Part shown: positions 5,161-13,656 of the stretch, piece by piece
How the letters are laid out: each line of letters starts with the position of its first letter
Position numbering within the stretch: the first letter of the stretch is position 1
NCBI GenBank assembly: GCA_030618905.1
Contig: JAUXCL010000024.1
Location: forward strand, 1 to 17,097
Origin: Bacteroidales bacterium
Lineage (GTDB): Bacteria > Bacteroidota > Bacteroidia > Bacteroidales > B18-G4
Length of the DNA stretch: 17,097 nt
Reading direction: 5' to 3'
Position numbers and translations under genes: made by a program
The notes under the pieces: model-generated
What the model was told of the DNA's origin: nothing
Database searches by the model: none
Seen by the model: the letters and a program-made list of their open reading frames with translations, nothing else

Positions 5161-5628
5161 ATGAGGAAATCAAAACCTAAAAAGCGTATCATTCTTCCGG
5201 ATCCAAAATACAATGATGTTTTGGTAACCAAGTTTGTCAACAACCTGATGTTGAGAGGCAAGAAGAATCAGTCTTTCAAGATTTTCTACGAAGCCATTGA
5301 CATTGTCAATGAAAAGACCAATGAAGATGGTGTTGAGGTATGGAAAAAAGCATTGATCAATGTGACACCGGCCGTTGAGGTTCGGAGCCGCAGGATTGGT
5401 GGGGCCACTTTCCAGATCCCGTCAGAGATCAGGCCAGGCAGGAAAGTGTCGATAGGCATGAAGAACCTCATCAGTTTTGCCCGCAAGAGGCATGAGAAAA
5501 CGATGGGTCAAAAATTGGCCGGAGAAATCGTAGCTGCATATAAAGAAGAAGGTGCCGCTTATAAAAAGAAAGAAGATACACACAGAATGGCTGAGGCTAA
5601 CAAAGCTTTTTCACATTTCAGATTTTAA
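5161..5628 (+). CDS. rpsG: 30S ribosomal protein S7 (uS7)
   Basis: S7 starts assembly of the 30S head by binding the 3' major domain of 16S rRNA, and it lines the E site. The 155 residues and the motifs LPDPKYND, LMLRGKK, VRSRRIGGATFQIP and HRMAEANKAFSHFRF are typical. In E. coli, S7 represses its own operon by binding a roughly 100-nt spacer between rpsL and rpsG. Here the spacer is only 27 nt, so that site cannot exist in the same form. If S7 autoregulates here, the 5' leader or coding sequence is a more likely target. Confidence 0.98.
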   Translation: MRKSKPKKRIILPDPKYNDVLVTKFVNNLMLRGKKNQSFKIFYEAIDIVNEKTNEDGVEVWKKALINVTPAVEVRSRRIGGATFQIPSEIRPGRKVSIGMKNLISFARKRHEKTMGQKLAGEIVAAYKEEGAAYKKKEDTHRMAEANKAFSHFRF

Positions 5629-5649
5629 ATATATATATGGTATAATATA

Positions 5650-7758
5650 ATGCAGGAAGTGCTGACACATATACGCAATATTGGGATCATGGCCCATATC
5701 GACGCTGGTAAGACTACCACGACCGAGCGTATGTTGTATTATACCGGTATTAATCACCGTATTGGTGAAGTACATGATGGAGCAGCTACCATGGACTGGA
5801 TGGTACAGGAACAGGAAAGGGGTATCACCATCACTTCAGCTGCCACAACCATTAACTGGGATACCAACAAAGAAAATTACAGGATCAATATCATTGACAC
5901 TCCGGGACATGTTGACTTCACCGTAGAGGTTGAGCGTTCCCTGCGCGTTCTCGATGGAGCAGTTGCACTGTTCTGCGCTGTAGGTGGTGTTGAACCTCAA
6001 TCAGAAACTGTCTGGAGGCAAGCCGACCGTTACAGGGTCCCCAGGATCAGTTATGTAAACAAGATGGACAGGTTAGGTGCTGACTTTTTCACCGTTGTTT
6101 CACAAATTAAAGAAAAGCTGGGAGCTTACCCGGTGCCCTTGCAGATACCTATTGGTGCTGAAGATGAATTCACAGGTATTGTTGACCTGATCGAGAATAA
6201 GGCCTATGGCTGGGATGAGGAATCATTAGGCGTCAATTATTTTGAAGTGCCGATTCCGGAAGACCTGCAGGAAACTGTTAAGGAATACCGTATACAACTC
6301 CTGGAAGGGGCTGCAGAAGAGAATGAAGAGCTGTTGGAAAAATACATGGAGAACCCTGACAATATCAGTACTGATGACCTGATTCAAGCAGTACGCAAGG
6401 CAACCCTCGAATTGAGGATCACCCCGGTATTCTGCGGAGCATCATTCAAAAACAAGGGTGTTCAGAAACTGCTTGATGCCATTTGCCACTACCTCCCCTC
6501 CCCGCTCAACGTCCCGCCCGTCAAAGGAATCAATCCATTCACCGATAAAGAAGAGGTCAGGGAAACAAACAATGAAGAGCCTTTCACCGCACTGGCTTTT
6601 AAAATCGCTTCTGACCCATTTGTCGGCCGTATTGCCTATTTCAGGGTTTATTCAGGAACACTGGATGCCGGTACCATGGTGCTGAATGTCAACACCAATA
6701 AAAAAGAAAGAATAGCCAGAATACTGCAGATGCATGCCAATAAAAGGACACCGATACAAACGATCGGAGCAGGCGAGATTGCTGCTGCAGTTGGTTTTAA
6801 AGAAATTCGTACCGGTGACTCGCTCACCGATATTAAACATCCTCTCCTGCTGGAAAATATCAGGTTCCCGGAGCCCGTACTTAGATCGGCTGTTGAACCT
6901 AAGCTCCAGGATGATGTTGAAAAACTGTCTGTTGCACTGAAGAAGATGACCGAGGAAGATCCCACTTTCAATGTAAGGATTGATGAAGAGACAGGACAAA
7001 CCATCATCAGTGGAATGGGAGAACTTCACCTTGATGTGATCCTTGACAGGTTAGTCAGGGAATATAATATTTCTGTAAACAGGGGAGCCCCGCAGGTTGC
7101 CTACAAAGAAGCGATTACAGAATCAGCAACACACAGGGAAATTTACAAAAAGCAAACTGGAGGTAAAGGTCGTTTTGCCGATATCACAATAGAGATCGGG
7201 CCGGCTGAAGACACTGTTAAGGGGCTCCAGTTCATCAATGATATTAAGGGAGGAAGCATCCCCAAAGAATATATCTCAGCGGTTGAGAAAGGTTTTAAAA
7301 ATGCTATGCTGAATGGTGTTATGGCAGGGTTTGCTATGCTAAACCTGAAAGTAAGATTGATCGATGGAAAACATCATAATGTGGATTCAGATCCTCTCTC
7401 ATTTGCGGTTGTTGCAGGACTGGCTTTCAGAAATGCCTGTAAAAAAGCCAAACCAACGCTGTTAGAGCCGGTCATGCGCTTGATGGTTTCAACACCTGAT
7501 ACTTATATTGGTGATATCAGCAGCGACCTGAACAAGAGAAGAGGACATTTGGATAATGTAAAATCAAGGCCTGACGGGACACAGGAAATTCATGCCACTG
7601 TTCCGCTGGCAGAAATGTTTGGTTATGTAACCGTATTGCGTACGATTACTTCCGGCAGGGCCATCTCAAGCCTTGAGTTTTCACATTATGCTCCAACACC
7701 AAGAGATATTACTGAAGAAGTATTATACAAGATAAAAGGATACGTAGTCAATTTTTAG
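5650..7758 (+). CDS. fusA: Translation elongation factor G
   Basis: This 702-residue GTPase drives translocation and, with ribosome recycling factor, splits ribosomes after termination. GTPase motifs are intact: G1 AHIDAGKT (15-22), the switch I RGIT (57-60), DTPGH (83-87), NKMD (137-140) and GAS (263-265). Domain II spans about 290-400, domain III contains the TEEDPTF to GMGELHLDV region (434-463), the tip of domain IV carries DGKHHNVDS (572-580), and domain V follows from about 605. The N-terminus MQEVLTHIRN is slightly unusual next to the more common forms ending in TRN, but no better start exists because an upstream ATG at 5637 hits a stop after two codons. The next gene is rpsJ: the tuf gene found at this place in E. 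coli is absent. Confidence 0.98.
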   Translation: MQEVLTHIRNIGIMAHIDAGKTTTTERMLYYTGINHRIGEVHDGAATMDWMVQEQERGITITSAATTINWDTNKENYRINIIDTPGHVDFTVEVERSLRVLDGAVALFCAVGGVEPQSETVWRQADRYRVPRISYVNKMDRLGADFFTVVSQIKEKLGAYPVPLQIPIGAEDEFTGIVDLIENKAYGWDEESLGVNYFEVPIPEDLQETVKEYRIQLLEGAAEENEELLEKYMENPDNISTDDLIQAVRKATLELRITPVFCGASFKNKGVQKLLDAICHYLPSPLNVPPVKGINPFTDKEEVRETNNEEPFTALAFKIASDPFVGRIAYFRVYSGTLDAGTMVLNVNTNKKERIARILQMHANKRTPIQTIGAGEIAAAVGFKEIRTGDSLTDIKHPLLLENIRFPEPVLRSAVEPKLQDDVEKLSVALKKMTEEDPTFNVRIDEETGQTIISGMGELHLDVILDRLVREYNISVNRGAPQVAYKEAITESATHREIYKKQTGGKGRFADITIEIGPAEDTVKGLQFINDIKGGSIPKEYISAVEKGFKNAMLNGVMAGFAMLNLKVRLIDGKHHNVDSDPLSFAVVAGLAFRNACKKAKPTLLEPVMRLMVSTPDTYIGDISSDLNKRRGHLDNVKSRPDGTQEIHATVPLAEMFGYVTVLRTITSGRAISSLEFSHYAPTPRDITEEVLYKIKGYVVNF

Positions 7759-7783
7759 ACGATAACTATTAAATATAGATAGC

Positions 7784-8089
7784 GTGAGTCAAAGAATTAG
7801 AATAAAATTAAAATCATACGATTATAATCTCGTCGACAAATCGGCTGAGAAGATCGTCAAGACTGTTAAGGCAACAGGTGCTGTTGTCAGTGGTCCAATT
7901 CCATTACCGACGAATAAAAAAATATTCACGGTAAATAAGTCCACATTTGTCAATAAGAAAGCCCGTGAGCAGTTTCAATTGTGCTCATACAAGAGGCTTC
8001 TAGACATCTACAGCACAACAACCAAGACCATCGACGCCCTGATGAAGCTGGAATTGCCAAGTGGTGTCGAAGTTGAGATCAAAGTATGA
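7784..8089 (+). CDS. rpsJ: 30S ribosomal protein S10 (uS10), GTG start
   Basis: S10 packs into the 30S head, and in many bacteria it also pairs with NusB in antitermination complexes. The 101 residues have the expected IRIKLKSYDYNLVD opening and the GPIPLPT loop that reaches into the head. The start is GTG, the only non-ATG start among the operon genes here; no in-frame ATG lies nearby and the protein aligns from this codon. The gap after fusA is 25 nt and shows no promoter motif or leader, so the S10 cluster is read through from the str genes. The E. coli-style L4-controlled S10 leader is therefore missing at this place. Confidence 0.97.
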   Translation: MSQRIRIKLKSYDYNLVDKSAEKIVKTVKATGAVVSGPIPLPTNKKIFTVNKSTFVNKKAREQFQLCSYKRLLDIYSTTTKTIDALMKLELPSGVEVEIKV

Positions 8090-8111
8090 TAAACTGGAAA
8101 ATTAAAGTATA

Positions 8112-8741
8112 ATGTCAGGAATAATTGGTAAAAAAGTCGGGATGACCAGTCTTTTCGATGAGAACGGTAAGAATATACCGTGTACAGTCATCGAAGCTGG
8201 CCCATGTGTAGTGACCCAGGTTAAAACCAAGGAAAAGGATGGCTACGAAGCAATTCAGATAGCCTATGATGACAAGAAGGATAAGCACACTGGTAAAGCC
8301 ATGGCAGGGCACTTTGCTAAAGCTAGTGTAACACCCAAGAAGGTGGTCCGTGAGTTCACCAGGTTTGAATCCGGACATCAAAAGCAATACGGCGATGTTT
8401 TGACTGTCGAAATATTCGTTGAAGGTGAATATATTGATGTGGTAGGTCAATCCAAGGGTAAAGGATTTCAAGGTGTCGTCAAGCGTTACAATTTCCGTGG
8501 TGTTAACGACGCAACCCATGGTCAGCATAACAGGATGCGTGCCCCGGGGTCAATTGGTGCCTCATCATACCCTTCAAGGGTTTTCAAAGGTATGCGCATG
8601 GGTGGAAGAACAGGTAATAGTCGTGTCAAGGTCATCAATCTGCAGATCCTGAAGATCATACCTGAAAAGAATTTAATTATTGTAAAAGGTGCCGTACCAG
8701 GACCTAAAGGATCATATGTAATTGTAGAAAGATGGAGTTAA
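8112..8741 (+). CDS. rplC: 50S ribosomal protein L3 (uL3)
   Basis: L3 is an early 50S assembly protein whose long loop reaches the peptidyl transferase centre. The 209 residues begin MSGIIGKKVGMT and hold KGKGFQGVVKRYNF (115-128) and SRVFKGMRMGG (155-165). In E. coli a glutamine just before the corresponding loop is methylated by PrmB. Here the stretch reads GSIGASSYP (146-154) with no glutamine, so that modification is not expected. The end of the gene overlaps the start of rplD by 10 nt, in a different frame. Confidence 0.97.
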   Translation: MSGIIGKKVGMTSLFDENGKNIPCTVIEAGPCVVTQVKTKEKDGYEAIQIAYDDKKDKHTGKAMAGHFAKASVTPKKVVREFTRFESGHQKQYGDVLTVEIFVEGEYIDVVGQSKGKGFQGVVKRYNFRGVNDATHGQHNRMRAPGSIGASSYPSRVFKGMRMGGRTGNSRVKVINLQILKIIPEKNLIIVKGAVPGPKGSYVIVERWS

Positions 8742-9361
8742 CAATATTCAAAATCGATGGTCAGAAGACCACCAGGAAGCTGAAATTGAACGATACTATC
8801 TTTGGTATCGAACCCAATGACCATGCCATATATCTTGATGCCAAGCAATATATGGCCCATCAGCGCCAGGGCACACACAGCACCAAGGAAAGAGGATATA
8901 TCGAGGGAAGTACACGCAAGATCAAACGTCAGAAAGGTACGGGTACTGCCCGTGCCGGTAGCATTAAGAACCCTATCTTTCGTGGCGGTGGACGTACTTT
9001 TGGGCCCCGGCCAAGAGATTATGGTTTCAAGCTAAACAAGAAAGTAAAGAGACTTGCCAGAAAATCGGCATTATCCTATAAGGCAAAGGAGAACTCAATC
9101 ACCATTCTTGAAGATTTCAAGTTTACAGAGCCCAAGACCAGGACTTACCTGGATATGCTCAAGAGTCTGGACCTTACTGAAAAGAAGACGCTGCTGGTAC
9201 TTCCTGAAAGTGATAACAACATATTTCTTTCATCAAGAAATATCAAGAAAACAAAAGTGATCATAGCATCATCGCTCAACACTTATGATATTCTCAATGC
9301 AACGAATTTGCTGATTGCAGAAAGTTCGATGAAAGAGATTGAAAAAGTTTTTGCCAAATAA
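8732..9361 (+). CDS. rplD: 50S ribosomal protein L4 (uL4)
   Basis: L4 helps start 50S assembly, and its extended loop forms, with L22, the narrow part of the peptide exit tunnel. The loop is recognisable as KRQKGTGTARAGSIKNP followed by FRGGGRTFGPRPRDYG. Macrolide-resistance changes in other bacteria fall in the equivalent of this loop, and nothing here looks altered. The length of 209 residues is normal. Its ATG lies inside the last codons of rplC (10-nt overlap), consistent with coupled translation. In E. coli L4 represses the S10 operon through a leader; no such leader lies nearby here, so any L4 feedback would have to act at the distant 5' end. Confidence 0.97.
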   Translation: MELTIFKIDGQKTTRKLKLNDTIFGIEPNDHAIYLDAKQYMAHQRQGTHSTKERGYIEGSTRKIKRQKGTGTARAGSIKNPIFRGGGRTFGPRPRDYGFKLNKKVKRLARKSALSYKAKENSITILEDFKFTEPKTRTYLDMLKSLDLTEKKTLLVLPESDNNIFLSSRNIKKTKVIIASSLNTYDILNATNLLIAESSMKEIEKVFAK

Positions 9362-9380
9362 CGAGAAAATATTTATTAAG

Positions 9381-9671
9381 ATGGAAATCATTATAAAACC
9401 GGTAGTCACTGAAAAAATGACCGATATGGGCGAGAAGCTGAATCGTTATGCTTTTATCGTCCATAAGAAGGCCAATAAGATTCAGATCAAGAATGCCATC
9501 AAGGAGCTCTACGGAGTGGAAGTGGTATCTGTCAATACCATGAATTATAACGGCAAGGCACGGTCAAGGTTTACCAAGTCTGGTGTCATTACCGGAAGGA
9601 CCCGTTCATTTAAAAAGGCTATCATCACGGTAGCAGAAGGTGAAACAATTGATTTTTACAGCAATATTTAG
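9381..9671 (+). CDS. rplW: 50S ribosomal protein L23 (uL23)
   Basis: L23 sits at the exit of the peptide tunnel, where it docks trigger factor and the signal recognition particle. I start it at the ATG at 9381, giving 96 residues beginning MEIIIKPVVTEKM. This matches the family, where the conserved KPVVTEK region lies at the extreme N-terminus. A longer in-frame reading from 9339 would add 14 unrelated residues and overlap rplD, so it is less likely. The segment NKIQIKNAIKELYGVEV (residues about 33-50) and the basic loop GKARSRFTKSG are typical. The gap after rplD is 19 nt. Confidence 0.95.
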   Translation: MEIIIKPVVTEKMTDMGEKLNRYAFIVHKKANKIQIKNAIKELYGVEVVSVNTMNYNGKARSRFTKSGVITGRTRSFKKAIITVAEGETIDFYSNI

Positions 9672-9675
9672 ATAA

Positions 9676-10500
9676 ATGGCTTTAAAAAAGTACAAACCGA
9701 CAACTCCTAGTCAGCGCTTTAAGATCATCAGCGCATTTGATGATATTACAACTGATGTACCAGAGAAGAGCCTTTTGGCTCCGAAGAAATCTTCTGGTGG
9801 TAGGAACAAGCATGGAAAGATGACTGTCCGTTATCGCGGCGGTGGGCATAAGCAAAGGTACAGGATTATTGATTTTAAACGGGACAAAGAAAGCATTCCT
9901 GCAAAGGTACATTCCATTGAGTATGATCCTAACAGGACTGCAAGAATTGCTCTTTTGCACTATGCCGACGGAGAGAAACGATATATCATCGCCCCGCATG
10001 GACTTAAAGTAGGACAGGAAGTGGTTTCCGGAAAAGGAGTTGCCCCGGAAATCGGAAATTCAATGTATTTAAGTGAAGTGCCTTTTGGTACCATTCTTCA
10101 CAATATAGAGTTGCGCCCGGGGCAGGGAGCGAAAATGGCAAGAAGTGCCGGTTCTTACGCACAGTTCATGTCGAGAGACGGCAAATTCGCCATCATCAAA
10201 CTGCCCAGTGGTGAAACCAGGATGATCCTGCAAACATGCAAGGCCACCGTAGGTATGGTTTCTAACCAGGACCACAGCCTTGAGAAGTCAGGTAAAGCCG
10301 GTCGCAGAAGATGGCTCGGCAGAAGACCGAGGACCAGGGGTGTTGCGATGAACCCGGTCGACCATCCAATGGGCGGTGGTGAAGGAAAAGCTTCCGGTGG
10401 CCACCCAAGGTCAAGGAAAGGACTCCCGGCTAAGGGTTATAAAACACGTTCGAAGAAGAAAGATTCGAACAAGTATATCATTGAAAAAAGGAAAAAATAA
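9676..10500 (+). CDS. rplB: 50S ribosomal protein L2 (uL2)
   Basis: L2 is needed for joining of the subunits and for a working peptidyl transferase centre. The 274 residues contain the N-terminal RNA-binding part with GGRNKHGKMTVRYRGGGHK (41-59), then an SH3-like barrel. The highly conserved C-terminal stretch is NPVDHPMGGGEGK (226-238) followed by GGHPRSRKGLPAKGYKTR. The histidine at 230 belongs to the block implicated in peptidyl transfer in other bacteria. The start lies only 4 nt after the rplW stop. Confidence 0.98.
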   Translation: MALKKYKPTTPSQRFKIISAFDDITTDVPEKSLLAPKKSSGGRNKHGKMTVRYRGGGHKQRYRIIDFKRDKESIPAKVHSIEYDPNRTARIALLHYADGEKRYIIAPHGLKVGQEVVSGKGVAPEIGNSMYLSEVPFGTILHNIELRPGQGAKMARSAGSYAQFMSRDGKFAIIKLPSGETRMILQTCKATVGMVSNQDHSLEKSGKAGRRRWLGRRPRTRGVAMNPVDHPMGGGEGKASGGHPRSRKGLPAKGYKTRSKKKDSNKYIIEKRKK

Positions 10501-10517
10501 TATTAATCAATTGAAAT

Positions 10518-10781
10518 ATGAGTCGTTCACTTAAAAAAGGACCTTATATCCATTGGAAACTTGAAAAGAAAGTGCTTACCCAGGCAGAAAGCAAGAAGAA
10601 GACTGTAATCAAAACCTGGTCAAGGGCTTCAATGATCTCTCCCGACTTCGTCGGACAGACCATTGCCGTGCACAACGGAAACAAGTTCATCCCTGTATAT
10701 ATCACAGAGAATATGGTGGGACATAAACTTGGAGAATTTGCTCCAACCCGTCAGTTCAGGGGACATTCTGGAAAAAAATAA
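10518..10781 (+). CDS. rpsS: 30S ribosomal protein S19 (uS19)
   Basis: S19 forms, with S13, part of the 30S head that contacts the A-site tRNA and the intersubunit bridge. The 87 residues show the normal opening MSRSLKKGPYIHWKLEKKV, then KTWSRASMISPDFVG, the block MVGHKLGEFAPTRQF (66-80) and the final RGHSGKK. The length and ends agree with the family. It follows rplB by 17 nt and precedes rplV by 22 nt, the conserved S10-operon order. Confidence 0.98.
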   Translation: MSRSLKKGPYIHWKLEKKVLTQAESKKKTVIKTWSRASMISPDFVGQTIAVHNGNKFIPVYITENMVGHKLGEFAPTRQFRGHSGKK

Positions 10782-10803
10782 AGGAATTTAAAATTGATAA
10801 TCA

Positions 10804-11253
10804 ATGGGAGCTAGAAAAAGAAATAGAGCTGAGCAACTGAGAGATGCAAAGAAAACACAATACTTTGCGAAGTTGAACAACTGTCCTACTTCACCCAGGA
10901 AAATGCGGCTTGTTGCCGGCCTTATCCAGGGGACTGACGTGGAACAGGCGCTTAACATTCTGAACCATACGTCTAAGGAAGCTGCCGGACGCATGCACAA
11001 GTTGTTGCTTTCCGCCATTGCCAACTGGCAGGCCAAAAACGAAGGCACAAGAATTGAAGATGCACAGCTGTTTGTTAAGGAAGTGGCCGTCGATAGTGCC
11101 AGGATGCTTAAAAGGATCCAGACTGCACCCCAGGGAAGAGCACACAGGATCCGCAAACGCTCAAATCATGTTACGCTTGAGTTAGGCAGCAGAATAGAAC
11201 CTGTTGAAATTGAGCAAGCAGTTGAACAGGAAGAACTACAGGAAAATAAATAA
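10804..11253 (+). CDS. rplV: 50S ribosomal protein L22 (uL22) with a C-terminal extension
   Basis: L22 contacts all domains of 23S rRNA, and its beta-hairpin lines the exit tunnel opposite L4. Family signatures are CPTSPRKMRLVAGLI (26-40) and QGRAHRIRKRSNHVTLEL. At 149 residues it is longer than the usual roughly 110. The N-terminus carries about 20 extra basic residues (GARKRNRAEQLRD), and the C-terminus has an acidic tail after residue 130 rich in Glu and Gln (VEIEQAVEQEELQENK). Extended L22 proteins are common in this phylum as far as I know. The function of the tail is unknown. Confidence 0.95.
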   Translation: MGARKRNRAEQLRDAKKTQYFAKLNNCPTSPRKMRLVAGLIQGTDVEQALNILNHTSKEAAGRMHKLLLSAIANWQAKNEGTRIEDAQLFVKEVAVDSARMLKRIQTAPQGRAHRIRKRSNHVTLELGSRIEPVEIEQAVEQEELQENK

Positions 11254-11277
11254 AAAATATCATAAATCCGGAAATTA

Positions 11278-11994
11278 ATGGGACAAAAGACAAATCCAAT
11301 AGGCCTTAGATTAGGCATCATCCGCGGATGGGATTCCAACTGGTTTGGTGGCAAGGATTTCAGCCAGAAACTGGTGGAAGATAACCAGATCAGGAAATAC
11401 CTGAATGCCCGTCTTTCAAAAGCGGGAATTTCCAAGATCATTATCGAAAGGACCTTGAAACTTGTTACCGTTACGATTTTCACCGCCAGGCCAGGCATCA
11501 TTATTGGTAAGGGTGGACAGGAAGTTGACAAGCTGAAGGAAGAGTTGAAAAAACTGACCGGCAAAGAGATCCAGATTAACATCTCCGAGGTCAAACGCCC
11601 TGAACTTGATGCGGTTATTGTTGCCAACACTATTGCAAAACAGATTGAGGGCAGGATTTCATTCCGCCGTGCCATCAAAACTGCCATCGCTTCTACCATG
11701 CGTATTGGAGCAGAAGGCATCAAGGTGGTGATCTCAGGAAGAATCGGTGGTGCTGAAATGGCACGGAGCGAGCAATATAAGGAAGGACGTATTCCCCTGC
11801 ATACTTTGCGTGCCGATATCGACTATACCAAAGTGGAAGCACATACGACTTACGGAAGGATCGGGATCAAAGTATGGATTTGCAAAGGCGAGATCTTCGG
11901 AAAACCGGAACTGGTTCCATCAATGTCGGATTCTCTAAAAAAGCAAGTGCCAAGAAAAGGCGGCCGCGGTGGCGGTGGCGGAAGAAGGAGATAA
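11278..11994 (+). CDS. rpsC: 30S ribosomal protein S3 (uS3) with Gly/Arg-rich tail
   Basis: S3 lies at the mRNA entry channel and takes part in the helicase activity of the ribosome. The 238 residues begin MGQKTNPIGLRLGI. They contain the KH domain loop RPGIIIGKGGQEVDKL (near residues 75-90) and the C-terminal domain with RGALGGA-like positions filled as SGRIGGAEMARSE (155-167). The last residues form a glycine/arginine tail (GGRGGGGGRRR), low in complexity and probably contacting rRNA. The gap to rplP, 38 nt, is the largest within the operon; it is AT-rich and I see no promoter in it. Confidence 0.98.
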   Translation: MGQKTNPIGLRLGIIRGWDSNWFGGKDFSQKLVEDNQIRKYLNARLSKAGISKIIIERTLKLVTVTIFTARPGIIIGKGGQEVDKLKEELKKLTGKEIQINISEVKRPELDAVIVANTIAKQIEGRISFRRAIKTAIASTMRIGAEGIKVVISGRIGGAEMARSEQYKEGRIPLHTLRADIDYTKVEAHTTYGRIGIKVWICKGEIFGKPELVPSMSDSLKKQVPRKGGRGGGGGRRR

Positions 11995-12032
11995 AAACAT
12001 AATAGATTGTATAATATATTAATTCAACAATA

Positions 12033-12452
12033 ATGTTACAGCCAAAGAAGACTAAGTACAGAAAGATGCAGAAGGGAAAAATGAAAGGCAATGCCCAGCG
12101 CGGGAATCAGCTTGCATTTGGATCTTTTGGCATTAAAGCATTAGAGTCTGCATGGATCACTGGACGACAGATTGAAGCTGCACGTCAGGCTGTTACCCGT
12201 TATATGAAACGTGAAGGCCAGATCTGGATCTGCATATTTCCGGATAAACCGATCACCAAGAAGCCTGCTGAAGTACGTATGGGTAAAGGTAAGGGTGCTC
12301 CGGAATATTTCGTGGCCAGGGTAACTCCGGGAAGAATACTTTTTGAAGCAGAAGGTGTGCCATTGGATGTTGCAAAGGAAGCAATGAGACTTGCCGCACA
12401 AAAGCTCCCGATCAAGACAAAATTTGTCGTGAGAAGAGATTACGTTGAATAA
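12033..12452 (+). CDS. rplP: 50S ribosomal protein L16 (uL16)
   Basis: L16 helps position A-site tRNA next to the peptidyl transferase centre. The start MLQPKKTKYRKMQKGKMKG is characteristic, and RMGKGKGAPEYFVARV (82-97) and PGRILFEAEGV (99-109) are the conserved central blocks. The length of 139 residues is normal. No unusual insertion is visible. Confidence 0.98.
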   Translation: MLQPKKTKYRKMQKGKMKGNAQRGNQLAFGSFGIKALESAWITGRQIEAARQAVTRYMKREGQIWICIFPDKPITKKPAEVRMGKGKGAPEYFVARVTPGRILFEAEGVPLDVAKEAMRLAAQKLPIKTKFVVRRDYVE

Positions 12453-12469
12453 AAAAAATTCAGGAAACG

Positions 12470-12673
12470 ATGAAACAGGAAGTAATACAAGAACTCGGTA
12501 TTGAAGAGTTGAAAGAAAGGCTGGAGGACGAAAGGAAGCAGCTCATCAAGCTGAAGCTGAACCATGCCGTTTCTCCCCTGGAAAATCCAAATAAAATTAA
12601 GGATTACAGGAGAACAATCGCACGCATGGAAACCGAATTAAGAAGCAGAGAATTAGAAGAAGCTAAAAAATAG
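12470..12673 (+). CDS. rpmC: 50S ribosomal protein L29 (uL29)
   Basis: L29 is a small two-helix protein beside L23 at the tunnel exit, part of the docking surface for nascent-chain factors. The 67 residues show the expected helical pattern: ELGIEELKERLEDERKQL, a loop containing SPLENPNKIKDYRR (about 35-48), then a second charged helix. It follows rplP by 17 nt and is followed by rpsQ after 11 nt. Confidence 0.96.
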   Translation: MKQEVIQELGIEELKERLEDERKQLIKLKLNHAVSPLENPNKIKDYRRTIARMETELRSRELEEAKK

Positions 12674-12684
12674 CGCTATAAGTT

Positions 12685-12939
12685 ATGGACAGAAACTTAA
12701 GAAAAGAAAGAACAGGTGTTGTGGTGAGCAATAAGATGGACAAGTCTGTTGTCGTACAGATCACCCGTAAGGTAAAGCATCCTATTTACGGGAAAATCGT
12801 CAAGAAGACTTCAAAGTTCATGGCTCATGACGAAAAGAATGATTGTAATATCGGCGACACTGTTCGCATTATGGAAACAAGGCCATTGAGCAAAGATAAA
12901 TGCTGGCGATTAGTTGAAATCATTGAAAGAGCTAAGTAA
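12685..12939 (+). CDS. rpsQ: 30S ribosomal protein S17 (uS17)
   Basis: S17 is an OB-fold protein that binds the 5' domain of 16S rRNA early in assembly. Its 84 residues carry RTGVVVSNKMDKSVVVQI (9-26), HPIYGKIVKKTSKFMAHDE (32-50) and the GDTVRIMETRPLSKDK block (58-73), all typical. Only 2 nt separate its stop from the rplN start, so the two are probably translated in a coupled way. Confidence 0.98.
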   Translation: MDRNLRKERTGVVVSNKMDKSVVVQITRKVKHPIYGKIVKKTSKFMAHDEKNDCNIGDTVRIMETRPLSKDKCWRLVEIIERAK

Positions 12940-12941
12940 TT

Positions 12942-13310
12942 ATGGTACAACAAGAATCAAGATTAGCCGTAGCTGATAACAGCGGTGCCAAAGAAGTCCT
13001 CTGTATACGCGTCCTGGGCGGAACACGCAAAAGGTATGCTTCAATCGGGGATCAAATTGTGGTTACCGTTAAAAACGCATTGCCTTCAGGGAACATCAAG
13101 AAAGGAACCGTCACGAGGGCTGTTGTGGTCAGAACGAGAAAAGAAATCCGCAGAGTTGACGGATCATATATCCGTTTTGATGATAATGCGGTGGTGTTAT
13201 TGAACACCGCTGGAGAGATGATAGGCACCCGTATTTTCGGACCTGTTGCCAGGGAGTTGAGAGATAAGAAATTCATGAAAATCGTTTCATTGGCACCAGA
13301 GGTACTTTAA
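12942..13310 (+). CDS. rplN: 50S ribosomal protein L14 (uL14)
   Basis: L14 forms intersubunit bridges with 16S rRNA and is the binding site of the silencing factor RsfS. The 122 residues open MVQQESRLAVADNSGAKEV and contain the conserved block DGSYIRFDDNAVVLLN (73-88) and GTRIFGPVARELR (95-107). Ends and length fit the family exactly. This is one of the most conserved proteins in the window. Confidence 0.98.
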   Translation: MVQQESRLAVADNSGAKEVLCIRVLGGTRKRYASIGDQIVVTVKNALPSGNIKKGTVTRAVVVRTRKEIRRVDGSYIRFDDNAVVLLNTAGEMIGTRIFGPVARELRDKKFMKIVSLAPEVL

Positions 13311-13332
13311 TCGAATACAATAATTTTTCATC

Positions 13333-13656
13333 ATGAAAAAGAAATTACATATAAAAAAGAGTGATAACGTAATGGTCATTTCCGGTGATTCCAAGGGCCA
13401 GCAAGGAAGAGTATTGCTGATCAATCACTCCAAGGAAACTGCCATTGTGGAAGGCATAAACATGGTATCCAAGCATACCAAACCCAATGCCGATAATCCA
13501 AAAGGAGGAATCATCCATAAAGAAGCACCCATTCGGATATCCAATCTGATGATCGTTGACAGCAAAGGAAATCCTACAAGGGTCGGACGTCAGCTGGATG
13601 AAAAGACCAATAAAATGGTTCGCGTTTCAATTAAATCAGGGGAGGTAATCAAGTAA
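13333..13656 (+). CDS. rplX: 50S ribosomal protein L24 (uL24)
   Basis: L24 is one of the initiator proteins of 50S assembly. The 107 residues include the KOW motif DNVMVISGDSKGQQGRVLLI (11-30) and NMVSKHTKPN (44-53), as expected. Its TAA stop shares one base with the rplE ATG (TAATG). Its last codons contain GGGGAGG, which would serve as a ribosome-binding site for rplE. Confidence 0.97.
   Translation: MKKKLHIKKSDNVMVISGDSKGQQGRVLLINHSKETAIVEGINMVSKHTKPNADNPKGGIIHKEAPIRISNLMIVDSKGNPTRVGRQLDEKTNKMVRVSIKSGEVIK
13639..13645 (+). promoter_or_regulatory. Shine-Dalgarno sequence for rplE inside the end of rplX
   Basis: GGGGAGG ends 10 nt before the rplE ATG at 13656. Strong complements to the 16S rRNA tail are rare before genes in this operon, where most starts are preceded by A-rich sequence, so this one stands out. 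It fits a restart of ribosomes finishing rplX. Confidence 0.5.

Noticed and set aside
5629..5649. TATAAT-like promoter just before fusA
   Set aside because: This is an E. coli-style box in an AT-rich 21-nt gap; the motif does not fit the Bacteroidota TAnnTTTG consensus and no -33 element accompanies it.
6648..7029. Two overlapping antisense open frames within fusA
   Set aside because: They lie opposite conserved EF-G domains II-III, show low-complexity Ser/Leu composition and match no family.
9339..9380. Longer N-terminus for L23
   Set aside because: The extra 14 residues overlap rplD and do not resemble L23, which starts right before KPVVTEK.
11166..11723. 185-residue open frame antisense to rplV and rpsC
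   Set aside because: It is a by-product of codon usage in the conserved S3 gene; it has no recognisable domain, promoter or plausible start context.
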